Positions 1 to 10,926 of a stretch of 64,000 nt of DNA are shown here, piece by piece; position 1 is the stretch's first letter; the number at the start of each line of letters is the position of its first letter. The DNA is taken from assembly GCA_947650365.1 (NCBI GenBank), contig OX393550.1, positions 103,442,343 through 103,506,342 on the forward strand, written 5' to 3'. This DNA comes from Chamaelirium japonicum. Its lineage: Eukaryota; Streptophyta; Magnoliopsida; Liliales; Melanthiaceae. The notes beneath the pieces are model-generated. The model did not search any database, was not told the DNA's origin, and saw nothing but the letters and a program-made list of their open reading frames with translations. The position numbers and the translations under genes were made by a program.

Positions 1-760
1 CATGAGATCTACATATCTACTCATTGAAATTCCAAAATTCTGTCACATAAATATATTGATTTCCATAATGTTTTGAGTTTAAGGGATTCTTTTATATATT
101 GCTAATTTTGGAAAAGCATTACAATTTGCCATATTGAACTATAGAAGAAAGAAAACATAGCAAGTGACATGTGGTATGGATTTTAGAAACCACGAATGTC
201 TAAGCATAATGCTTGAACTCCATGTTGGTCCTGAATGTGCTCGACTAGAAAGGAGTTTGGGGAACAAGAAAACAGTTCGAACCAAATGTAATCTTTCAGT
301 ATCCATTAAAAAATATTTTAGAAACATCCCATATTGAGATATATGCTACCTTTTAGTTAAATGATCTCGGATCAACTTCTGCATTTGATATCCAATAGGT
401 TCCTCCCACACAAGCTGCATTGCAATTTTCCATAGAAAACAATTCCCACTGAACGCTCGAGCTGTATAATCCCCTATACCCCTACAAGTGGACTGAAAAA
501 GGATGTACAATTACGCATTTGTACACCCTTGCAAACACGGACTTAAATCCAACGGGCAACAACAAACTCATGATTTTAACTTCCTAAACATATCTTCTGT
601 GGGTTGCTTCAAGCTTTTTAATCAATATACAGCAGCAAAAAAAAAAAAATGAATGGTGTAGTTGCAAGTTACAGAGCAGATGAAATCTGCATCATTCATG
701 ATAATACCACCCAGATTTCAAATCTCCCAAATTCTAAAAATAAAGTTTTATCCACTAACA
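1..760. other. No recognisable gene
   Basis: AT-rich sequence with frequent stops in every frame. The minus-strand frame at 139-327 shows no family I recognise. A run of A lies at 637-648. If the ARP7-like gene continued leftward, its third exon would be expected here or beyond the edge; none was found. Confidence 0.5.
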
Positions 761-768
761 TTGCAGTC

Positions 769-1102
769 CTAGAAGAAGAAGACGGCGTACAGAACATGGC
801 GCAGCAGGCCCTCCATCGCATCCCAGTCTCGGATGAACCCACCCACGACCGGATCCACCATTACCTCCTCGGCGGCCGATCCGTCGGCCGGGTCTCCATC
901 TTCCACCACACGCTTCATCCTGGTCGGGATTATCTGACAAGTGCCAAACCGTAAGGGGTGATCTTTGGTAAGAGGGGGAAAGGGAAGAAGAGGGCGACCA
1001 GAGATTGAGAGGGCGTAGGGTTACCAGGGCGGGGTCCTGATCGGGAGCTGCGAAGCCGGCTTTGAGGAGCTTGGATCCAGCATCAACCACCACTGCCTCC
1101 AT
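769..1102 (-). pseudogene. ARP7: ARP7-type actin-related protein, first two exons only
   Basis: Exon 1 is 1102-1025 (26 residues, MEAVVVDAGSKLLKAGF, ending DPAL) followed by a good donor gtaacc. Exon 2 starts after cag at 933 and reads IIPTRMKRVVEDGDPAD, then VDPVVGGFIRDWDAMEGLL and RHVLYA. This matches the N-terminus of plant ARP7, a nuclear actin-related protein known as a component of chromatin-remodelling complexes. Homology stops at about 784, just where ARP7 should continue with GLGWE; instead the frame reads VFFF and a stop at 771-769, with no good donor nearby. No further ARP7 exon is recognisable down to position 1. The intron is retained, so this is a genomic-type copy, not a processed one. 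Either it is a 5' gene fragment, or the real gene continues beyond the left edge with a splice site I cannot see. The fragment reading is favoured. Confidence 0.7.
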
Positions 1103-1254
1103 TGATTACGAGAGCGAGAACCCTACTTTCAAAGTAGTTGGACCTTGTCACATCCTCTACAGATTTTCAAAATACCAGTTATGTCCTGACTACAAAAGCT
1201 TTAGCCAAAGTCACCCAAGTACCCACAAGTTCTCTAAAATCCCCGGCTCTGTGT

Positions 1255-1972
1255 GCCGGCTCTCGCCCCCTTTCCTTTCTCAGGGTTAGGGTTTCGCCAT
1301 AGGAGTCTCGGCCTCCCCGGCCGCTGCCGGTAGTTCCGGGGAGGCTGGATCTTGGATCCGAGCTTCAGTAGGGGTGAGATATGCCCGCCTTCATCCCCTC
1401 TGTAGATAGGCTTCTCTTGATGCCGAATTTTTTGTGTTCGGCTCGACGGTGTTAAGGTGGCGTGTCCCCCGGGTCGGGTGTCGTCCTCAGCTCAACTCCG
1501 GGGCCGGATCTTCAAAAAGGTACGGCGGGGAGGTCGAATCTGGCCCCGACGATGATGTTCCGCCGGTGGGTTTCCAGTTCGCCCCCCGTTGGACGGTGAC
1601 GGTGCCTGGCAGTGCAGCAGAGGCGGCGGTTTCGGCAGTGGTGGGGGTAGCTCGTCTTCGATTCCACCACTTCGGCCGGCGAAGGGAAGGATCTGGAGGT
1701 GATGGTCCTCCTCTTTTAGGTTTTTCTTTTGGTTTTGTTTTGTGATATATGGGTGTAGATCCCGGGTTTCCTCCGCCGGTGTGCGATTTTTTTAGGTTTT
1801 TTGTCTCCTTCTCCCTCGCCACTGGTGGCTCTACATGGGGTGTGCTCTTGTTTTCCGCCGGTGAACGGGATTCTTCTTCGCCTTGATGTGGTCGTCTTCT
1901 GCTGCGCCGGCATGTGGCACCTCCCAGAGGTCCGTTTGTGACCTCCCCTTTGCGTAAGAATACCAAAAAAAA
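1255..1972 (+). repeat. GC-rich unit ending in poly-A, possible non-LTR retroelement or retro-copy
   Basis: The stretch begins near a pyrimidine-rich segment followed by agggttagggtttcgcc, runs through GC-rich sequence containing several GCCGG-type motifs, and ends in a run of ten A at about 1962-1975. Both strands have moderately long frames (for example 1487-1966 minus) but their composition is low-complexity and no protein family is recognised. The poly-A end suggests reverse transcription; no flanking duplication was found. The boundaries are uncertain. Confidence 0.3.
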
Positions 1973-2431
1973 AATCTAACAAAACCAAATGGGTCCTCTA
2001 GTCTCCTATTTTCCGATCAGTACCAATTCTAAGTGCACCCGGTAGCTCATTATCCAACAGTGATGCTACCATGGTTCCCTTGTAGCTCACTATCATCGCC
2101 TCCTCCCTCCTACTTAATCCTCCATCTTCCCGCTGAGACCCTAACCCACCCCCATCGTTATGAAGGCGAATAGCCACTGAAGAATTTCACACCATCTCGG
2201 TAGCTGCTCGCCAACAAAGCAAGGTAGTGTTTATCAAAAAGTGTCTAGAATGGGTTAGGGTTTTGGCGAGTAGGGGATAGAGAAAGACAAAAGAAGGGGA
2301 GGTGGAGGTAGAACCAACTTGCACGGGAACCAGGGCATTAACGACTTGAAAATGATGAATTTAGAGTTCCCAAGGACTTTTGAGTCGTGGAAAACTACAC
2401 CCAGGAACATCACAGACTAATAGATAAACTT

Positions 2432-2565
2432 TTTTTTTTTGTTAAGTAGCTTACTTTAATAAGTCAAAAGATTACATCATTGTTTAACCAACCCAACGGG
2501 TGTAACGACATGTGCTACAATCCTTCTGGGCAAGCCTCATAACTTCTGGAGGGAATTCGGACGTC
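2432..2565 (-). mobile_element. 5'-truncated LINE-type 3' end with long target-site duplication
   Basis: About 134 bp beginning with a T-run (poly-A tail on the minus strand). It is flanked on both sides by an 18-19-bp direct repeat, CAGACTAATAGATAAACT, at 2413-2430 and 2566-2583. A poly-A end plus a long variable duplication is the mark of target-primed reverse transcription. No tRNA-type A and B boxes are seen, so a truncated LINE end fits better than a SINE. The family was not identified. Confidence 0.7.
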
Positions 2566-2671
2566 CAGACTAATAGATAAACTTGCAGCAAGTACCTATA
2601 GAATGCAAACATGTCCGATAAAGATGGAAAGGAGATTTTGCATATATATACCCCTAACAAAGTTCGATATT

Positions 2672-2703
2672 ACGAAGCCGGCTTTGAGGAGCTTGGATCC
2701 ATC
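2672..2703 (-). pseudogene. Scrap of ARP7 exon 1 (second copy)
   Basis: About 30 bases here repeat the part of the ARP7-like exon at 1047-1079 that encodes GSKLLKAGF, in the same orientation. It abuts the end of a repeat (2611-2671) that matches the outer arm of the foldback element at about 3735-4055. The match is short but nearly exact, so chance is unlikely. Confidence 0.5.
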
Positions 2704-2839
2704 CGCCTCCCCCCTCGTCCATCCTGTTATTTTTCAGGCTATCACATTGGGTCCGACTATTTTACAGCACAGAGTTTACTAGGGGCAGTACATTTACAAA
2801 AAAAAACCCTATCCTACCCCTACACCATGGACGAGAGCA

Positions 2840-3400
2840 GCTCAGATCCGTTGTCACCTCCTACCACAACGTGCATGATGCCACCCACCTTCACCGATCG
2901 CACCCACCGGTGCCAGCCCAATGAAATTCACTTCCAACTCCTCTCCTCCTTCCTTCTCCTTCTTCCACCTCCTTCCTTCCTTACCTTTGTCCTCTGGCTG
3001 CACTTGGTAATGGCAAGCCGAGTGCCTAAACTGTGCACTCGGCCATGAGATACCGAGTGCAAGTATAACCGATTTGGCAATCGGAGGCCGAGTGCTCAAT
3101 GGTGGTCTAATGGACTATAGTTGAACTTTGCATCGCATGGCCGAGCCGAGTGCACAATTTAGGCACTTGGCCTGCAATAGCCTAGTGTAGCCGAGGGGAT
3201 GGAGGAGGAGTAGGGAAGAAGGAGAATGAAGGAGGAAGAAAGAGGAGGGGATAGGGAAGGAATAGGAAGAAGAGGGAGGAGGACATGATGGTGGCAGTAG
3301 GTTAGATGGGACCGGCGGAGAAGGATGGGCGGTGGTGGACCTACGACGATTTGCACAGATCAGGTTGGTGGGCCGACGGTGACCTGCATGGACAACGATG
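2840..3400. repeat. Foldback region with CACTA-like hairpin motifs
   Basis: At 3014-3044 the sequence GCCGAGTGCCTAAACTGTG...CACTCGGCC is mirrored as an inverted copy at about 3140-3172. Flanking pyrimidine-rich (2935-2995) and purine-rich (3190-3290) blocks are also roughly complementary, so the whole segment can fold on itself. CACTCGGC-type motifs resemble subterminal repeats of CACTA transposons, but neither the terminal CACTA nor a 3-bp duplication was located. Confidence 0.4.
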
Positions 3401-3734
3401 ACAAGCCACAATGACGAGCGATGTTTCGTACCACACATTACTAGAAGCAGCACAATTGCAGGTGTAGTAAGTCAAATTTTTTGGTGATAATTAGACGGAA
3501 TTGGGGGTATCTCAAAATACCATATAGGTATTGGTGGGTAAGTCAAATTTTTTGGGGGTTAATTCCTGCTTTTAGGGGGTAACTCTAATTGATATCATTT
3601 TGGGGGGTTAAGTCTAATTGATCCATAAATAAACATACAGCAAGTACATAGAGAACGCAAACATCAACAAAAATCCCTGTGTTGAAAAAACCGACTGCCT
3701 GGATCAGCCAGCATGCTTACCAAATAATTATGTC

Positions 3735-4055
3735 TGATAAAGATGGAAAAAAGGATTTTTGCATATATACACCCCTACCAAAGCTCGATATTGCAGAAAA
3801 AGCACTCAGGTTTTACAAAATTTCCTGTAAACCTTCACATATCTTGATTTTTGCAGGGAAAAAAACCCTTTCAAAAAGGATTTTTTGACCATTTTTTGAT
3901 GATCAAGGGTGAAATGGTTATAAAGCTGATCAAAAAGGGTTTTTTTGCAAAAATCGAAATATGTGAAGGGTTCCCAGAAAATTTTACAAAACATAGGGGT
4001 TTACTACAATATTGAACTTTGTTAGGGGTATATATACATGCAAAAAAATCCCCCC
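3735..4055. mobile_element. Snapback MITE with ~130-bp arms
   Basis: The left arm starts near gatggaaaaaaggatttttgc and continues through cccctaccaaagctcgatatt and ttttacaaaatttcctgtaaaccttc. The right arm is its imperfect reverse complement, ending in aatattgaactttgttagggg and gcaaaaaaatcc. A small loop lies around 3890-3915. A second, truncated copy of the outer arm sits at 2611-2671. Superfamily unknown; the terminal duplication could not be fixed. Confidence 0.6.
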
Positions 4056-4329
4056 CCCCAAAAAAAGAGGAGCATTTGTCTCTGATTTTACCATGGTCAT
4101 AATTACATCAGATTCAACCAGCCGACCACACCGTGTTCCACAAAAGCCTTCCAGAGCCAGCTCCCAGTTTTTACACCATCGTAACATTAAGAACAAACAA
4201 TCCCACCACCGCATTCGATCCCAAATCCAAAGGAATTGACTTACATGAAAGCCTTCTTTTGTTTCAATACATTCGAGGGCCCCTGAGCTGCTGCCGCCGC
4301 CTTTCGAGGTGCAGAGAGATCCTTCTGTA

Positions 4330-5645
4330 GCTTCAACTCACTGACTGCAGGCCAGAATAACACCATAACCATCTTCTTCATCCACGCTCCCAACAGGATG
4401 GACACTTGAAAGACAGAATCATGGATAAGAAATGGTATATTACCTTGTACGAAGAAGTTTCAGCACAATAATTCCAGCCCCGCAGACATCTTCTTGTTTA
4501 CCGATCTCTTCAGGGTCTCAACGATCATTCTCTGCTACCAAAAAACCTAAAAAAAAGGCTTGTTATCGCTTTAATGGAGCCGCCCCCGCTTGAATTCACA
4601 GGATACACGAGCATTCTCACCGAGATAAAGATAAAACAAAACATGTCGGGGGGGGAGTAAAGCTCAAAGGCTGGATGGCAATTCCCAAAGGATTCCATAT
4701 CAATCTCATCAAGACACACATACAAGTTTTCCTCTGATTCACAGGCATAGAACATACAATAGTTGTCACACGCAGAATTCATCACGTAATAAAAGAATAC
4801 ATGAATATGTTCTAACGTCTAAGAGCATCTGCAACCGACTCCTAGCCCCGCTCCCTATTTAGGGAGCCAAATGGCAAAAAGGGAGTGGATTTTTGCGGAA
4901 CACTACAACCGGCTCCCCTATTATGGTTTTTGTTTTTGTTTTTTTTACATTTTCCAGATTTTTTAATGATTTTTAAGCAAAATTCTGAAAATTTTATGCG
5001 TTTTTTTTAATGCAACACTGGGCTGCTGAGGTCACCCGACATCACCAATGTGATGTGCAGCAGAGTAAGGCCCGTGGCTAGCAAGTGAAATCCTGCTCGT
5101 CGAAGTGGCGAGGCGAATGGCGATCAACGATTGTAGCGAGAGGTTTAGGAGCCTGTTGGACTGCTCCTCTAAAGTAGAAAAGGTCACCTTTAGGAACTCG
5201 TTGGAGATGGACTAATATACTTTGGACCAGAGAGGGTAACCAAGACTATCTTAACTGTGAAGCCATACAAGTTGCTATGGTACAAAGGCATCACACCATG
5301 GGAAAAGGAACGCTGGTTACCTGATGGACATCTATCCTAAAACTCACCTGCCCACCTGAAGAAGATGCATGTCTTGATATGCATCATCACTTTCATCTTT
5401 CATTTTGGCTCATGTGGAGTGATGATCGAAAAGGATTCAGGGCCACCTACTCAACACAGGACAAGCACAAAAAAAGAGCAGCCAGAACTACGAAGACATC
5501 GCACAAGAATATTAGCTCTACTTGAGAAAAAGAATTGGTTTCTCGAACTAACCTGAGAGTCCAGGGTACTCAGGCATCTGCTTAACTGCTGGTAACCGAA
5601 GGCTCTCAGGTTGAAGACGATTGCAAATGGCATTTAAAACAACAA
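4330..5645 (-). other. Possible exons of an unidentified minus-strand gene
   Basis: Two patches look coding. One, on the minus strand of about 5545-5636, reads CNRLQPESLRLPAVKQMPEY and ends before a donor (tcag|gttagt). The other, about 4444-4510, can be read EIGKQEDVCGAGIIVLKLLR and, if a 99-nt intron with acceptor ctggcctgcag is removed, ends TSQ-stop near 4340. However, the best acceptor for this second patch (tggtagcag) puts a stop in that frame, while the alternative frame gives MIVETLKRSVNKKMSAGLELLC-stop. I cannot join the patches convincingly or name a family. A Harbinger-like MITE (4823-5212) lies between them. It could be a decayed gene or chance. Confidence 0.25.
4823..5212. mobile_element. 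PIF/Harbinger (Tourist-like) MITE
   Basis: A 390-bp unit with terminal inverted repeats GAGCATCTGCAACC (left) and GTCCATCTCCAAC (complement of the right end). It is flanked by TAA on both sides (4820-4822 and 5213-5215), the trinucleotide duplication typical of PIF/Harbinger elements. GAGCATCTCCAAC-type ends are common in plant Tourist-like families. No coding capacity. Confidence 0.7.
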
Positions 5646-5744
5646 AAAAATAGGTCTTCACCTGAAAAATTGAAAGCCTGTGAAATGGTACTCAACTATG
5701 CTTTTATTCTTTATTTGTTCTTCCTTTTCTCACCAAGTAGGTTG

Positions 5745-6160
5745 TTGCCAATATGGTTCTAAATCTCAACCGATACCGAGTCAACTCGGCCGAGTCGATT
5801 AGGTATTCTACTTGCTGAGATCGAAACAGTCCACAGTACTTGTTTGACGCCCGTATTGACCGAGACATCAGAGTCACGACAGATACGACCAAGTCGCACC
5901 TGCCCTGGTCGCAGCATGCACAATGAGACAACCCTCCTTTCCCTACTTTTTTCCCTTTTGCACCTGCCCTGGTCACAGCATGCACAATGAGACAACCCCC
6001 CTTTCCTACTTTTTCCCTTTTTTCCAAAAAAAGGACCTTTTGTCCAAAAATACGACCGGTACCAAACCGAAAAGGTCGATACCAATTCAACTCGCCCAAC
6101 TTAAACTGGTTTTCGGCCAGTCGATACCGGTTTCGACACCGAGTTTTAAAGCTTTGCTTT
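5745..6160. mobile_element. MITE-like repeat with internal 55-bp tandem duplication
   Basis: The left side has GGTTCTAAATCTCAACCGATACCGAG; the right side, on the complement, has a related stretch (AGCTTTAAAACTCGGTG). Both resemble the ends of the better-preserved element at 24047-24349. Inside, a segment containing gcacctgccctggtc is duplicated in tandem at about 5908 and 5963. No clear target duplication. Confidence 0.4.
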
Positions 6161-6397
6161 GTGAAAAAACCCTTTACGATCATAGAAATCTCTCTGTTTG
6201 GATTTGGAAAGGTTTCTCTCTCCATCTCTTTGGTCTGGTTGGCAAGTTCAAAGAATGTTATGAGATTTCTTTTGCATTTAAATATTCACAAAGAGATCGA
6301 AATTCAGCTTGGTTGATCTATTCGTATTTTATTGACTAATAAATTAAAATATGTCAACGGATAGATTATAAAATTATTAAGATTCCAATGGTATATT

Positions 6398-7096
6398 CTA
6401 GAAAGCACGGATACTTCCCCAGGTCCCCCGTACCCGTGTCGAACACTAGTCAGACACCGACACTCGCCGGACACTCGTCGGACACGCACCGGACACGCAT
6501 GTGTCGTGTCCCAGGTGCTTCCGGGAGTCAGACACGGTCGGACACTCGTTGGACACTCGCAGGACACGCATCGGACACGGCGGGTTGACGGGTAGTTCGA
6601 TATACGATCGGGTCACAAGCTGCATCAAAGGATCATATAGGTTAAAGCCAAAACTAAATCGCAGTTGTTCTTTTGCACGTTATTTGGGCCTGAGTATAAT
6701 TCACTTGTCATATTGGTTGTAACGGACGGTTACGATTCAATTTTGGCTTTAACCTATATTCTCTGAGGTTTTAGATAGGTTGAAGCCAAAATTGAAACAC
6801 AGTCCTTTTTGTCCATGCCATTTAGGGCTGTATGTGATTCACCAATCAGGCTGGGTGTAACTAACGGTTGCGATTCAGTATACATTAAATTTTTATTTTA
6901 GTTGTTTTCTATGAGATTTTTTCGTTTATTGAAATATATATGAATTATGACCACAAATAAAATATAAATAAAAAATTATTAATTTATTTTGTCGTGTCCC
7001 TGCCATATCTGTGTCCTCTTTTTTTAGGATTTGTCGTGTCGGTGTACCCGTGTTGTGTCGTAATCGTGTCCCCGTACCAGTGTTAGTGCTTCTTAG
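6398..7096. mobile_element. hAT-like MITE, 699 bp, with 8-bp duplication
   Basis: The ends are CTAGAAAGCAC and (complement of the right end) CTAAGAAGCAC. Flanks are GGTATATT (6390-6397) and GGTATAAT (7097-7104), an 8-bp duplication with one mismatch, as hAT elements make. Subterminal regions are dense in short GGACACG/CGTGTCC motifs in both orientations, a common arrangement for hAT transposase binding regions. The central part carries two repeats of a motif with ggttaaagccaaaa / gttgaagccaaaa. No coding capacity. Confidence 0.65.
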
Positions 7097-7249
7097 GGTA
7101 TAATCCATTAGTTGTCATATGCATGTATATCTTAACAAAATGGAGTTTTTGAAAGCAAGCATCAACATGTGATCAAATGTATCCAAATATTTATACTTCA
7201 AATGAATGTACATAAAAAACTTTGAGCGTATTGTTTTACTTTCTCAGTT

Positions 7250-8860
7250 TCCCTATTATTGATCTTTTGCATGCTCCTTTCCATGCCTGATGTTTCTCTT
7301 CCTAAATCTCATATTCATGCTTTGCCTTCCTCTAAAGGGAAATGTGGTGTGGATGAAGAAATGACCACATCAAAAAATGACAATTGGAGACTTACTCATT
7401 TACTTCAAGACAAGCAAATATGCGGATGCCACTGGGTTTATGCTATCAAATATTAATCATATGCATATGCTATTCAACAGTTTAAGGCCCATTTAGTGAT
7501 TAGATGCACTCAGACTTTTGGCGTTGATTACCTTAAGAACTCTTTCTCTGATGGCACGTCTTACCAATGTGCGAGTTCTTTCATCGATTGTGGTAATTCA
7601 TGGTAGGCCTTTTTTTAGCTTGACATCAAGAATGGTGTCTTACAATGTGATTTGCAGGATGTACACATGGAGCAACCACTAGTGTATGCTGCTCATGCTC
7701 GGGGGGGGGGGGCACATAAGGTACATTGACTGGAGAAAGCAATTTATAGGTTGCAGCAAAGAGCATGATTTGATAAATTTAATACTATTGCAGCTGAGTA
7801 TGGGTTGAAAGAATCATGTATGATCATTCAATGTTCGCACAACCAAGGCAAAGTGGTATTATAATCCTTGTAGTATACATTGATGACATAATTGTTTCAG
7901 ACAATGATAAAATGGGTATTCATGATCTTAACCCATCTTAGTTAACATTTTTCATACCAAAGGATTTGGACCGGTTGCAATACTTCATGGAAATAGAGGT
8001 TGCTGCAAGATCTAAGAAGGGTAATTCGTTCTTCGACTGGAATGTGACCAGTCTGCCCGATGGGCCTGGTATGATGGGCTCTATACTGATTGAAATTCCC
8101 ATGGAATAAACTTAAAGTTCAATCGAGATGAAGGGAATCCACCTGATGACTCGGTAAGGTATATAAAGTTAGTAGGGAAGTTGATTTACTTAATTGTGAC
8201 TCGGCCAAATAAACTTTTGCAGCCGGAGATATTAGTCAGTTTAGGTAGAATCCAAGGCAACCATATCAGAAAGTTGTTTGTCATATCTTGAGATACTTAA
8301 AGGGTGCTCCTAAACAAAAGTCTTGTATTTAGGCCTCCTACTCATCATGATGTTTTGATATTTTCTGATGTAGGTTGGTATAAGAATCTGTTTCAGGTTA
8401 TTATACTTTTGCGGACAATAATTTGGTTACTTAGAAGAGTAAAAGGCAGAATGTTGAAGGACAATAATTTGGTTACTTAGAAGAGTAAAAAGCATAATGT
8501 TGAAGCTAGATCGAGTGTAAAGACCGAGGATAAGGCACTGGTCATACTACTTATGAAAAGAGGTGGGATAAGTCTCTCTTAAAGGAAATGGGGTATACCC
8601 CCGATGCACCCATGAAGATGCTTTGCGATAACCAAGTGGCTATACATATGCAAATAACCCACTAGTGCATGAGGATAGAAAATATTTTAATGGATCGTCA
8701 TTTCATGTAATTTGTGATGAGTAGACAAAATATTACTTCTTATTAAGCCCGGAGAGCAGTTATGGGATATATTTACTAAGAAAGTACTCTCATTTATATA
8801 AAAAAAATTTAGCATGATTGATATCCTCCAACTTGAAGGGGAGTGTTATCTAGCCCTAGT
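7250..8860 (+). mobile_element. Old Copia (Ty1) retrotransposon remnant, pol 3' half
   Basis: Translated scraps in several frames match Copia reverse transcriptase and RNase H in order: a CHWVYAIKY segment near 7425, a YIDDIIVS catalytic-loop segment near 7880, KDLDRLQYFMEIEV near 7960, LIYLIVTRPN near 8180, and the end of RNase H near 8700. A purine-rich tract just before TGTTATC at about 8833-8850 looks like the polypurine tract and start of a 3' LTR. The element is heavily broken (many breaks) and much older than the Copia at 48.5 kb. The 5' end and LTR limits are not visible. Confidence 0.7.
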
Positions 8861-10900
8861 CGCATTTTTGCCATTACCATATCTGAGGAGGGAATTGGCC
8901 CGAGTTGGAGTTAAGCTCTCTCATTCTCTTCTCATTTTCCCTCTCCCCCTTCTAAAATCATCTGACAGTTACTAATTGCAATCTCAAGTCTCAACACCAC
9001 TAGTAGCAACATTAGGCAACAACTTGGAGCTTTAATTTGATTGGTACTTGTGTCAATTTATCAAAAAATTAAATAATAAAGGCCACTATCTCAATAAGAA
9101 ATAAAATTATAGATTTAATAATCCACCCATCCGTGCATACCTTCCTCCCTATAATGAGTCATTGAGTAAATCATAAGGAGGAGATAAATAAAGCAGACAC
9201 TAAGATGAAGATGTCGAATCTGCACCTGTGCACTGGTATCATATGTCGGGGGATGTGGTGGAGATTATCGACTGGACCTTGCAGCTATTCGTCGATGCAT
9301 AGTAAGGAATAAATGTGGATTCATTTTCGCGAAGAGAGGTGAAATCGGTGCGCATGTTGGGGTGATGGCCAGGCAGGGGGGAGGGGGGGACTATTCCATA
9401 TTAAGAAGCGAGGGTAAGGTGAGAGAGAGAGAGAGAGATGGAGGTGAGAAAGTGATAAAGTAAGAACGAAGGAGTTCAGACCGACGAACTGGTAGACACC
9501 CTCAAAAATTATCGGACAAAATACCATGACATAATACATCTCACACCAAATTGAATCTGAATCAACCTGAGACGTAGCTTCAGATGTCTGTTTCAGTTCA
9601 AATTAGCTAAAACACAAACTATTTTCACCAAACAAGTTTGGATTCGATCAAATTCTCAAATCATGTTGAATGGAATGACCAATATGTTCTTGTAGCAAAA
9701 AATAAGTTGATAACTCTGAGAAGTAGACCAACTTGAAGAAAATCTCCAATGAAGAATATGGAGGAAAATAGAGACATAAGAAAAGGATATGTGGAAGAAG
9801 ACAACCTCAATTGAAGGAAAGTGAACTCTTAGTAACTCTCGAGTATCGAAATAGCATCATTCATTTATGCTCTCTCGACCCGACCAATGTTCTTAAGATA
9901 GATCGAGGTATAAAAGAGAACCAAAACCATGAACTTATCATAAATTCATAATGACACAATTAAACCGCATTGAAATCCTTACCATTTATGATTCTTGTGT
10001 ATTCTTACCATGATTAAAACATCTTATAAAAGGAACTCTATAAATCGAAATAAAATCATTTAAATTGCAAATCACCTTTTAGTAACCTTACTTTCCGTTA
10101 AGAAAGCAAGCTTGTTGAAATTCGAGCCGAGGATAACACTCGTAGAACTCAAGTTAGTGTCATCCCACAAGTGGAGAGGCCAACAAAACTGTTGGGCTAT
10201 GTCTCTTTAAAAGCTTGCAACCACTTTTTGACACCAAAAGCACAGAGGTAGACCAAGGGATCTATGGACTTCAAAGAGAGCTTTCCAACATGAATAAAAT
10301 TACAAAAACAATAAATGAATGAAAAGGAATTCCTTCCGAAACCTGGTTGGTTCGTTCTCGAATGCATTGATAGCTGCTCTACAAAACTATTGTGACTCTC
10401 TCATTCGAGCTCTATTTTGCAATCTCTGAAGTGCACGAAAGATGATCAAGTTCCGAATGCATGATTGTTCCACTTGAAGGGGATGACATCAAGAGACATG
10501 TTCTTTTCTTTGTTAGTATTGAAGTCGGGTTCATATCAACTATGGATGGTAGAAACGAAGGCAAATGTTCTGAAAAAAGGAATATGCTACATAAAGACAG
10601 CCTACGGTTCAAAACCAATTGGATGGTGCTCTACTGTTTGTGGGTTCCAGATCCATAACAGACATGCTCAACTAGATAATCATATATTTACTTTCTTTAG
10701 CTAGAAGAGAACTTCTATAATGATGATTTATTAAAAAACAAAGAGCAAATAATCTCGTCTTAAGGAATGCAAGGAGAAATTCAGAAGCACAATTCCAGAG
10801 TAAATGAAGCCCACCCATCTTGCTTTTGAATTGCATGAATACAATAGGACGAAAAAGATTTACAACACAAATTACATATATCAGAACAAAATAAGATAAA
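8861..10900. other. No recognisable gene; 3' flank of the TFIP11-like gene
   Basis: AT-rich, with a short GA run at 9421-9437. The first ~100 bases may include the rest of the 3' LTR of the Copia remnant. No protein family is recognised in any frame. Confidence 0.4.
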
Positions 10901-10926
10901 CCTACCTATAGGGTGAAGAAAAACTT

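Noticed and set aside
3735-4055. Direct repeats of this region considered as a CRISPR-like or tandem array
   Set aside because: The copies are inverted arms of one foldback element plus a single truncated copy, not spaced direct repeats; the DNA is eukaryotic.
4405-4443. A 39-nt segment with GT...AG ends as an intron joining two coding-like patches
   Set aside because: Too short for a plant intron; a 99-nt alternative ending at ctgcag is more plausible, but it is not confirmed.
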